Source: JBJXHC01 sp046160825 (GTDB lineage: Bacteria > Bacteroidota > Ignavibacteria > UBA10030 > UBA6906). Taken from it: 64,000 bases of DNA. Shown in pieces: positions 41,641-48,661 of this stretch. Where the stretch lies: positions 6,397 through 70,396 of the forward strand of contig JBJXHC010000038.1 of the NCBI GenBank assembly GCA_046160825.1, given 5' to 3'. The notes beneath the pieces were generated by a model. It was not told where the DNA came from, ran no database searches, and worked only from the letters and a program-made list of their open reading frames with translations. Position numbers and translations under genes: made by a program. How positions within the stretch are numbered: position 1 is the first letter of the stretch; every line of letters starts with the position of its first letter.

Positions 41641-42258
41641 TCACTCCTCAGTAACGGCAAGATGTGAATGAAATGGAAGCCCCGCATTGGCTTCAGGTTG
41701 TTCGACGGCCTCGGTCGGTAGTTTCTCAAATCCCCAACTGAGTGAATGGTTTCCGGAAGAATCCCGCGATACCACCACTACGGCAAACACGTCGGAAGTC
41801 CAATAGCTCCGCATCAATCGCTGGTCGCCATTTTCCTGCAACTCCTGATGGTAGTTTCCAAATTGCATGGTATAAAATGATTGCAGTCGTCCGTATGTTG
41901 TCGCGCTCGTCATGCTGTCACCGGTAATCACAAACGAATAACGAATCAATGCGTCATCCTCAAACTTCATCTCAACAATTGCGTCCCACCCGGTCATTAC
42001 ACGCATCGTTCCGGATGCAATACCCGTGAGAGCTTGACCAGGGGCCGATCCGTTTCGTACTTCACCGAGCGATGGAAACCTGAGCTTTACATCGTTGTAC
42101 GATAAACCCAAAGGAAGATGATTGATCATCAACAACTGTTCCCGCTCAACAGAAAGAGTATCAACACGGGGAGGGTGCGATTCACTTTGCCTTCCGCAAC
42201 CGAAGATGCACGTGAAAGCCCAGAAGCCAACAATGACATAGCTGAAGTGTATTCTCAC
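41641..42258 (-). CDS. Lipoprotein of unknown function
   Basis: A 205-residue predicted lipoprotein: MRIHFSYVIVGFWAFTCIFGCGR has a lipobox-like IFGC with the cysteine at residue 21. The mature part has HLPLGLSYNDVKLRFPSLGE, a motif-like stretch common in small lipoproteins with a SmpA/OmlA-like fold, then beta strands (MRVMTGWDAIVEMKFEDDAL, YSFVITGDSM). The start is a GTG at 42258 that overlaps the SixA-like stop. I assign no function. Confidence 0.65.
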   Translation of the reverse strand: MRIHFSYVIVGFWAFTCIFGCGRQSESHPPRVDTLSVEREQLLMINHLPLGLSYNDVKLRFPSLGEVRNGSAPGQALTGIASGTMRVMTGWDAIVEMKFEDDALIRYSFVITGDSMTSATTYGRLQSFYTMQFGNYHQELQENGDQRLMRSYWTSDVFAVVVVSRDSSGNHSLSWGFEKLPTEAVEQPEANAGLPFHSHLAVTEE

Positions 42259-42743
42259 AGACCAATCCCCCTGATAATTTCAGGTGACAGAAGCCAGAGC
42301 AGGTGTGATTCCGCACGCGAAGCCTTCACCTTCAGGCCCGCGACACTGCCAGGCTGAAAGGCGACATGCGATGTCCCGGAAAGCAAATAAGAAACGAACA
42401 TGCTCATATCCGGCTGATGGCCGACGGCTGCAATACTTCCATCGCCACTCAACGCAACCAATTCATCAAGCAGCGACTTCTGCCGGAAACCGGGTGCAAG
42501 ATGTTCCGAAACATGAAAGATCGGGTTGCGACTTATAGCACGTCCGATGATTCCACCGGTTTGCACCGCTCTCACCAAAGGACTTGTCACAACCACATTG
42601 ATATTCGGGTCGAGCCGGACGAGCGACTTCCCAACGATTTCGGCATCTGCTTCGCCCACCGTGCTGAGAGGGCGATCGAAGTCCCGCCGGATGATTCCGC
42701 CAAGGGCTACGGCCTCGGCGTGTCGTACAAGATAGAGATTCAT
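42255..42743 (-). CDS. sixA: SixA-type phosphohistidine phosphatase
   Basis: A 162-residue histidine phosphatase of the short SixA branch: catalytic LYLVRHAEAVALGG at the N-terminus, then RPLSTVGEADAEIVGKSL, VTSPLVRAVQTGGI and the second histidine in IAAVGHQPDMSMF. SixA acts on phosphohistidine in phosphorelays or, in E. coli, on the nitrogen-type PTS; the target here is unknown, although HPr/enzyme I are coded 35 kb away. It overlaps the lipoprotein gene downstream by 4 bp and follows another lipoprotein gene by 17 bp. Confidence 0.88.
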   Translation of the reverse strand: MNLYLVRHAEAVALGGIIRRDFDRPLSTVGEADAEIVGKSLVRLDPNINVVVTSPLVRAVQTGGIIGRAISRNPIFHVSEHLAPGFRQKSLLDELVALSGDGSIAAVGHQPDMSMFVSYLLSGTSHVAFQPGSVAGLKVKASRAESHLLWLLSPEIIRGIGL

Positions 42744-42760
42744 GATTCTTGCGGGTGGAG

Positions 42761-43270
42761 TTATGTCCCTAGTTTTGGATTGTGGGGAACAAACCGTATC
42801 GCTTGCGTGGTCAGCTCACGATGATTCACCCGCATCCCTTTGAGTGTGACGACCAATTCCTCTCCCGCAATCTTCAACCATGGATCGGCAAGTTTGGTTT
42901 GATCGACGTGCCCTTCCAATCTGAGTGTCTCTCTCCCGCCGGGCAACACAAATGGAATATCCATCGGAATGAACTTGTCGTTGTACCGGTAAGGAATATT
43001 ACGAGAGGCAATCTTCACGTATGCGAGAGAGAGATCAAGGGTATCTTTGCCGGAGTTGTGTATTTCGACAATAATGGACGTTGTTATTCCGTCGCCAATT
43101 TGATACGAAGCTGAAACTGTGTATGTCACTCTTCCGGAGACGGCCTTAGCAGTGTAGGTGGCGCAACGGCAATCATCATTGAGTGCGTGGTAGGGATATG
43201 TCGACGTGCAGCCGTTTACAAGAAAAATACCGGCCGCGAGCAGCGCCCATACTGTATGGATGCGCTTCAT
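42761..43270 (-). CDS. Lipoprotein of unknown function
   Basis: A 169-residue lipoprotein with signal MKRIHTVWALLAAGIFLVNGC (lipobox VNGC, cysteine 21). The mature protein is beta-rich: TYTAKAVSGRVTYTVSASYQ, TSIIVEIHNSGKDTLDLSLA, FVLPGGRETLRLEGHVD. This looks like an immunoglobulin-like or LEA14-like sandwich. No family is recognised. It lies 7 bp downstream of the adenosine deaminase gene. Confidence 0.65.
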   Translation of the reverse strand: MKRIHTVWALLAAGIFLVNGCTSTYPYHALNDDCRCATYTAKAVSGRVTYTVSASYQIGDGITTSIIVEIHNSGKDTLDLSLAYVKIASRNIPYRYNDKFIPMDIPFVLPGGRETLRLEGHVDQTKLADPWLKIAGEELVVTLKGMRVNHRELTTQAIRFVPHNPKLGT

Positions 43271-43277
43271 CGGAGGA

Positions 43278-44366
43278 CTATTTCTTCAGACGCTGGCGGG
43301 CTTTTATGTAGCCCGGCTTGATCACATCATAAATCAACCGGATGCGTTTGTTGTAGGGAATAAACGCGCTCTTCATGGAATTGATGGTGATTTTTTCCAG
43401 ATCATCCAGCGAGAGCTTGAAGACCTGGTGCGCTATTTTGAATTCCTTCGTCATCGTCGTATCACTCATCAGCTTGTCGTCGGTATTCAGTGTCACCCTG
43501 AATTTGTATTTGTGAAATACACCGAATGGATGTTCCTCCAGACTTTTTACCGCTCCGGTATCCACGTTGCTTGTCAGGCATATTTCCAGCGGTATGCGCT
43601 TGTCCAAGACGTACTGCGCCAGATAGCCCATTTTGACAATCTTATGTGGCTCGCGTTTATCAAGGCCGACATCCTCGATCAATCGCGTCGCGTGTCCGAT
43701 ACGGTGAGCACCACACCATTGAATAGCCTGCCAGATACTCTCCTTGCCAAACGCTTCGCCCGCGTGAATGGTAATATTGAAGTTCTCCCGTTGGATATAA
43801 TGAAATGCATCCACATGCTTCTTCGGTGGAAATCCACCCTCCTCGCCCGCCAAATCGAATCCCACGACTCCGCGTTCGCGATAATCCACTGCAAGCTCGG
43901 CCATCTCCTGGGAAAGACTCATGTTCCGCATCGCGCAGATGATCAGGCCATACTCAACGCCAAAATCCTTGTATCCGCGTTCAAGGCCCTTGAGAACGGC
44001 ATTCACCACACCATCCCAGTGCAGGCCCTTGTCCGTATGAAAGATCGGTGAGAAGCGAGTCTCGACATACACCACGCCGTCATTGTACATATCTTCCATC
44101 ATCTCATACGCAACCCGCTCCAACGCTTCCTCGGTTTGCATCACACCGCACGTGTGGGCAAAGCCTTCAAGGTAGAGAGGCAAACTTCCACGTTTTGCTC
44201 CCCGATGGAACCACTCCTGAAGCTCTCCTGCGTCCGATGTCGGAAGTTTGTCATACCCGATATCCTTCGCCAATTCAATCACTGTTTGGGGCCGGAGACC
44301 GCCATCGAGATGATCGTGGAGAAGAACTTTTGGTAGTGTTTGGATGAATCGGTCGGATAGTCGCAT
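43278..44366 (-). CDS. add: Adenosine deaminase
   Basis: Add deaminates adenosine or deoxyadenosine to inosine in purine salvage. The 362-residue TIM-barrel protein has the zinc-binding LLHDHLDGGLRP near the N-terminus, YVETRFSPIFH, GFDLAGEEGGFPP, NITIHAGEAFGKESIW with the catalytic glutamate region, HRIGHATRL, LTSNVDTGAVKSLEEHP and TLNTDDKLMSDT with the metal aspartate. The ATG at 44366 begins the conserved part. It heads the minus-strand cluster that runs through the lipoproteins to hutU, and with AhcY it can remove adenosine formed from SAH. Confidence 0.92.
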   Translation of the reverse strand: MRLSDRFIQTLPKVLLHDHLDGGLRPQTVIELAKDIGYDKLPTSDAGELQEWFHRGAKRGSLPLYLEGFAHTCGVMQTEEALERVAYEMMEDMYNDGVVYVETRFSPIFHTDKGLHWDGVVNAVLKGLERGYKDFGVEYGLIICAMRNMSLSQEMAELAVDYRERGVVGFDLAGEEGGFPPKKHVDAFHYIQRENFNITIHAGEAFGKESIWQAIQWCGAHRIGHATRLIEDVGLDKREPHKIVKMGYLAQYVLDKRIPLEICLTSNVDTGAVKSLEEHPFGVFHKYKFRVTLNTDDKLMSDTTMTKEFKIAHQVFKLSLDDLEKITINSMKSAFIPYNKRIRLIYDVIKPGYIKARQRLKK

Positions 44367-44472
44367 GGTGAGGCCGCTTTGAGTTACTGTGGTGAGAAGT
44401 TGAATGCTGTGGTCAAGGTAAGAACAACACCATAAAGAATCAATAAATTCAACGGGTTGACGGGATTTCAGG

Positions 44473-44501
44473 TTGACTTTCGACGAGCTTTTCTCTATCG
44501 T
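44473..44501 (+). promoter_or_regulatory. Promoter for the Fis-like small gene
   Basis: TTGACT (44473-44478) and TATCGT (44496-44501) with a 17-bp spacer, 36 bp before the ATG of the small HTH gene, in the divergent gap next to add. Confidence 0.6.
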
Positions 44502-44536
44502 AACCACGTGATCTCTCACTCGCGAGCGCAACGAAG

Positions 44537-44728
44537 ATGCCGCAAAGCGGATCGCAGGGAAATAACAAGGTTGGTACCGCAATACACATCAAAGAAGTCA
44601 AACGGATGCTCATCGAGACCATCCCGCAGAGTTTTCGTGGTAACAAGACTGAGTCGGCCAACATCCTCGGCTTCAGCCTGAAAACTCTCCATACCAAAAT
44701 CCAGCAATACCAGATCAAGTCGAATTGA
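44537..44728 (+). CDS. Stand-alone Fis-type HTH protein (63 residues)
   Basis: The C-terminal half, GNKTESANILGFSLKTLHTK, is a clear Fis-type helix-turn-helix as found at the end of NtrC-type activators, preceded by a helix (IHIKEVKRMLIETIPQSF) that could dimerise as in Fis. No AAA+ or receiver domain is coded upstream: a TAA stop lies 33 bp before the ATG, and a promoter sits at 44473. It is therefore either a genuine mini-Fis DNA-binding protein or a relic of a larger activator; the intact frame and well-placed promoter favour the first. The stop overlaps the start of the next membrane-protein gene (TTGA), so the two are coupled. Confidence 0.72.
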   Translation: MPQSGSQGNNKVGTAIHIKEVKRMLIETIPQSFRGNKTESANILGFSLKTLHTKIQQYQIKSN

Positions 44729-45798
44729 GCACCCGGGCAGTTGCTTTCGCCACACTCCCCACTCCCGTTCGCCAATCGTCAATCACTCTTCTCTACCTCG
44801 TCGTCGCGCTGATCATCTTTGCGATGTGGGTGTGGAGTGCGGAAACAGTTCACACATCACTCAATGGTGATCCCCGGTCAAAACTCTCCGATTTGATTCA
44901 CGGTCGGGCACACAATCCCTTTGTACAGCGAGCGCTTGTTCCACTTTTGACTCGAGCCGTTCATCAGATCCTGCCGGCCACCTTGACGGGTGATTTAGAA
45001 CTTTATCTCTTCTCTATCCCAAAAGTCAAGAAGGAAATGTTGCGACTCGGCTGGGAAGAAGAATACTTTGTCGAGTCCCTCGTTGCACTTTCGTGGGCGT
45101 TTATTGCCTTGGCGGCGTTTCCGTTCGCTGTTCAGGCCCTGTGGAAGGCCATCTACTCCACATCGGAATTCGTGACAGCCATGGTTCCAGTGATTGCACT
45201 TCTCTCCCTGCCGCCATTCTTTCATGTAGGAACCCATTATGTGTATGATTTCCCATCATTGTTTCTCTTTACTGCCGTGCTTGTCTGCGTTGTCCGACGG
45301 GCTTGGTGGCTGAGTTATATTCCGTTCTTACTTGGTTGTTTGAACAAGGAAACAATCATCTTTGCTTCGTTGACCGGCATTATTCTGTACTGGCATGACC
45401 GTGAGAGGACCAGAATGGCGCGGCATGTGGCCGTGCAATTCTTGTTGTTCATCGTGGTCAAACTAATGTTGATGCAAGTCTTTTCGGGCAACCCAGGAAC
45501 CTCCGCCGAGTTTGCGCTGTACGCGAATATTCACCAACTCCTCCTGGGTTATGATGCAGTCCCACTCACCATGACGGCGACGCTGGTTGGGTTGATCGGC
45601 TACCGGTTCCGCACGAAACCTGTAGTGCTTCAAAAACTATTGTGGTTGGCCCTGCCGTTTTTTCTCTTACTGATGTTGTTCGGTCGCATCGGCGAGTTGA
45701 GGGTGATGTATGAGATCGTTCCGGTTGTGCTCTTTCTCATTCTTCACACTCTGTTCTTCGACGTATTCAAGTTCCGGTATGCGCCGGTTGAACCTTGA
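44725..45798 (+). CDS. Polytopic membrane protein of unknown function
   Basis: A 357-residue integral membrane protein with about eight hydrophobic segments (SITLLYLVVALIIFAMWVWS, ALSWAFIALAAFPFAVQAL, VTAMVPVIALLSLPPFF, FPSLFLFTAVLVCVV, VAVQFLLFIVVKLMLMQV, LLWLALPFFLLLMLFG, VVLFLILHTLFF). Loop residues HNPFVQRALVP, THYVYDFPS and LLGCLNKETI recall glycosyltransferase-C-like or mannosyltransferase-like membrane proteins, where acidic residues lie in outer loops, but I see no decisive motif. The start is a TTG that overlaps the Fis-like stop. An rRNA methyltransferase gene follows after 23 bp. Confidence 0.75.
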   Translation: MSTRAVAFATLPTPVRQSSITLLYLVVALIIFAMWVWSAETVHTSLNGDPRSKLSDLIHGRAHNPFVQRALVPLLTRAVHQILPATLTGDLELYLFSIPKVKKEMLRLGWEEEYFVESLVALSWAFIALAAFPFAVQALWKAIYSTSEFVTAMVPVIALLSLPPFFHVGTHYVYDFPSLFLFTAVLVCVVRRAWWLSYIPFLLGCLNKETIIFASLTGIILYWHDRERTRMARHVAVQFLLFIVVKLMLMQVFSGNPGTSAEFALYANIHQLLLGYDAVPLTMTATLVGLIGYRFRTKPVVLQKLLWLALPFFLLLMLFGRIGELRVMYEIVPVVLFLILHTLFFDVFKFRYAPVEP

Positions 45799-45821
45799 AT
45801 CATCTGCGAACGGAGTAATAA

Positions 45822-46625
45822 ATGATCATACATATTTCGGCCCTCGATCTTCCGGAGCTTCGACCGTACCGCACACTGCGGAGACACCAGCAACACAAGG
45901 ACGATGGCATTTTTGTTACCGAAGGTGAGAAGGTCGTGCGACGCCTGCTTGCCTCCGATCTTCGGATCGTTTCCATTCTTGTAACACCCGAATGGCTGGC
46001 AGCTCTTTTTCCACCGGGATCTGAACCGACCTGCACCGTGTATGTGGCCGAGAAGCCTCTCCTTGATACCATTGCCGGCTTCCGGCTTCATCAGGGAATC
46101 ATGGCCGTGGGGAAACTTCCGGAAGAGAGACCGCTCGATGATGTGCTCGCTTCACTCCGCACGCCATTATTGATTGTGGCTCTGGATGGACTGATGAACG
46201 CCGAGAATGTGGGTGTGGTGGTGCGGAACTGCGCTGCATTCGGTGTGCAGGTTATTCTCGTTGGCCAGACATCGTGCAGTCCGTATTTGCGACGGGCAGT
46301 GCGTAACTCGGTGGGTGCGGCGTTCAAGATACCAATTGTTCACGTGAACGATCTTGCCGATGCCCTGTCACGAGTCAAGCAACGAACGAAAGCACGCATC
46401 GTTGCAACATCCCTGCATCAGAGCATATCGATCCATCAAGCCAAATTCACAGATGATCTCTGTCTGGTATTGGGAAATGAAGAAACAGGCGTCGCTTCGG
46501 ATGTTCTTGCCGTGTGCGATGAACGGGTGGCCATTCCCATGTTAAATGACACGGATTCGCTCAATGTTGCCAGCGCAAGTGCAGCGTTCCTCTATGAGGT
46601 ACAGCGCCAGCGGTCGCAGACTTAA
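45822..46625 (+). CDS. SpoU/TrmH-family RNA 2'-O-methyltransferase
   Basis: A 267-residue SPOUT methyltransferase, probably for rRNA ribose methylation. An N-terminal substrate-binding domain (YRTLRRHQQHKDDGIFVTEG) precedes the knot domain, with motif 1 ALDGLMNAENVGVVVRNCAA, motif 2 LCLVLGNEETGVASDVLA and motif 3 VAIPMLNDTDSLNVASASA. All three SAM-knot motifs are present. The exact target nucleotide is not predictable. The stop overlaps the stop of the convergent SSS symporter gene by 4 bp. Confidence 0.92.
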   Translation: MIIHISALDLPELRPYRTLRRHQQHKDDGIFVTEGEKVVRRLLASDLRIVSILVTPEWLAALFPPGSEPTCTVYVAEKPLLDTIAGFRLHQGIMAVGKLPEERPLDDVLASLRTPLLIVALDGLMNAENVGVVVRNCAAFGVQVILVGQTSCSPYLRRAVRNSVGAAFKIPIVHVNDLADALSRVKQRTKARIVATSLHQSISIHQAKFTDDLCLVLGNEETGVASDVLAVCDERVAIPMLNDTDSLNVASASAAFLYEVQRQRSQT

Positions 46626-48025
46626 GACTCTCTTCCATTCGCAATCATCCCCATCCCCCACACTAACGCTGAGACCAGCAGTCCTGGAAACATTGGTTCA
46701 ATCCCCAGAGGATACTGATGCGAACTGCCCGCGGCCTGCGTCCATCCGGACAACAGCCACACTGTTGATGTGAGCCAGCCGAGGAGCATGGCTGCAAAGC
46801 AATACCCCGCCGCGACTTTCCAACGTTCGAAGTAGCTTGCCAGTACCGGCAGGAGCAATCCGGGAACTACTACGGTGCCGATGACGTACCATTGCCGGAT
46901 TACCGACGGGACAAAAACGCAAAGCAGTATCGAGAACAATGCAGTTGCGAGCATCGACCAGCGGATGTACTGTGCATCATTTATTCCATCGCGGTCTCTG
47001 TGGCTGCGCCAGAGAATATCACGGCCAAGTGATGTTGCTGAAACAAATGTGAGTGTATTGAGCGTCGACATAATTGTGGCAAGCATGCCGATGTAGAATA
47101 ACCCTTTAGCCACAGGAGGAAGCGTCACTTCCGCAAGCAACGGAAATGCCATCATCGGCTGCTCGAGTGCAGGAAGAGCTGCACGTGCATACAGTCCTGC
47201 CGTTGCGGTCATAGCGTCGAACAAAAACCAGAACAATATGGAAACGAGAATGCCCTTCTGCGCCACTTCGCCCGACTTTGCGGCAGAGCAGCGTTGATGA
47301 AATGCCGGATCAATCAACGTCCAGAGTGCGATCAGGAACCAGACAAGGACGAACTGCATGGAGTTGCCACCGTTCCAGGTAAGGTGGAGTGCAGGGATGT
47401 TCGCCGTGATAAATTCCATTCCGCCAAACTTCTGATACGCGAATGGAATGATAACACTGAACCCGAGGAACATCAGCACAAACTCCAGAACATCCGTATT
47501 CACGTCCGCGCGGAACCCGCCAAAGAAGAGATAAACAGTGGAGACAGCTGTTCCTATAAAGATGCAGAGTAATATTCCCCACCCGGTGACGAGGTGCATT
47601 AACATTCCGAGCATGAGAATGTATGGGGCGGGAGTAGTGAGAATGAACGTCAGCGCGCCGCCAAGCATCGCTGTACGGCGATCATACGCACGCTCAAGCT
47701 GATCCGGAATTGTGGTGAGGTTGGTTGCCCGGATTTTCTTTGCGAGGAAGAGTGCGAAGAGCAACGCAAACACATAGTAGGGAATGCCCTGTACAACCCA
47801 ATTGGAAATCCCATAGAGATAGGAGAATTCGCCCACGCCCAGTATTCCACCATACCACGTGGAGACAAGCGTCATGACAAACAACGGAAGAGTAAGCGAA
47901 CGTCCGGCGAGAAGGAACTCGGCCGCATCGCTTGGCTTCCTTTTGGTAAGGAAGCCGATAGCCAGCACAGCGATAAAATACAACGCTATGAGAGCCAGGT
48001 CCACCGGAGAAAGTGTGACATTCAA
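46622..48025 (-). CDS. Sodium:solute symporter (SSS family), candidate thiamine transporter
   Basis: A 467-residue transporter with about 12-13 membrane helices of the SSS (LeuT-fold) family: LTKRKPSDAAEFLLAGRSLT, MTLVSTWYGGILGVGEFSYL, LYGISNWVVQGIPYY, DPAFHQRCSAAKSGEVAQKG and TLTFVSATSLGRDIL. It starts within the last codons of the thiamine pyrophosphokinase gene (ATGA overlap) and belongs to a riboswitch-controlled operon that begins with a TonB-dependent receptor. By position it should import thiamine or a precursor across the inner membrane, a role played by PnuT, ThiT or ABC systems in better-known operons. The substrate is inference; the family assignment is firm. Confidence 0.9.
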   Translation of the reverse strand: MNVTLSPVDLALIALYFIAVLAIGFLTKRKPSDAAEFLLAGRSLTLPLFVMTLVSTWYGGILGVGEFSYLYGISNWVVQGIPYYVFALLFALFLAKKIRATNLTTIPDQLERAYDRRTAMLGGALTFILTTPAPYILMLGMLMHLVTGWGILLCIFIGTAVSTVYLFFGGFRADVNTDVLEFVLMFLGFSVIIPFAYQKFGGMEFITANIPALHLTWNGGNSMQFVLVWFLIALWTLIDPAFHQRCSAAKSGEVAQKGILVSILFWFLFDAMTATAGLYARAALPALEQPMMAFPLLAEVTLPPVAKGLFYIGMLATIMSTLNTLTFVSATSLGRDILWRSHRDRDGINDAQYIRWSMLATALFSILLCVFVPSVIRQWYVIGTVVVPGLLLPVLASYFERWKVAAGYCFAAMLLGWLTSTVWLLSGWTQAAGSSHQYPLGIEPMFPGLLVSALVWGMGMIANGRES

Positions 48026-48654
48026 CTGCGTTTCGCCTTCCGGGAATCAAGTATCAACACGAGCATGTTGCCTTTCCCTACACTCACTTTGAAGGGCGAG
48101 CGAACAGCGACATTTGAAACCCCGATCTCACCAACGGTCATCCGCGCATTTGTAAGCGGGTATTTCAATCCGCTCAATGTTATTCCGGAACAAGACCCGA
48201 ATGGAATGAGGCTTACCGTCGCCCCGCGAGCGACCCGGCGTATGAGCTTTCGTTGTATGGGGAACGCCTGCCATCCATCACCAGCTACGGTGATATTTAT
48301 TTTCCCGGCATACTTCCACAGAACCGAGAGATTGCCAAGAGTAAAATCGAGTCGGCGACCGGTCGCGGCGACGATCACGACATTCTTCACCCGCGGGGAG
48401 AGAATGTCCAATGCCTTTTCAAGATCCGTATTGTCCTGCCGCTTCACGTGAATGATAAGAGAAGATGCAAAGTGTTTTCGGGTTGAGGCGCGCAACGAAT
48501 CGAGGTCGCCGATGATAATATCCGGACGCACGCCTGAGACTCGTGCAGAGTTCGCTCCGCCATCCGCGGCAACAATCAGATCCGCCGCACGGGCATGACG
48601 ACGAAGCAAAGTGCGGGATGGGGGTTCACCGTTACAGATTACGAGTGCTTTCAT
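48022..48654 (-). CDS. thiN: Thiamine pyrophosphokinase
   Basis: It converts thiamine directly to thiamine diphosphate with ATP, the salvage route for imported vitamin. The 210-residue protein has the family motifs IVAADGGANSARVSGVRPDI, IIGDLDSLR and KRQDNTDLEKALDIL near residue 80, then VVIVAATGRRLDFTLGNLS and the thiamine-binding C-terminal domain (VSLIPFGSCSGITLSGLKYP). The ATG at 48654 is 7 bp downstream of the receptor stop. Its 3' end overlaps the symporter start by 4 bp. Position and family together explain the TPP riboswitch in front of the operon. Confidence 0.93.
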   Translation of the reverse strand: MKALVICNGEPPSRTLLRRHARAADLIVAADGGANSARVSGVRPDIIIGDLDSLRASTRKHFASSLIIHVKRQDNTDLEKALDILSPRVKNVVIVAATGRRLDFTLGNLSVLWKYAGKINITVAGDGWQAFPIQRKLIRRVARGATVSLIPFGSCSGITLSGLKYPLTNARMTVGEIGVSNVAVRSPFKVSVGKGNMLVLILDSRKAKRS

Positions 48655-48661
48655 TGCATTC

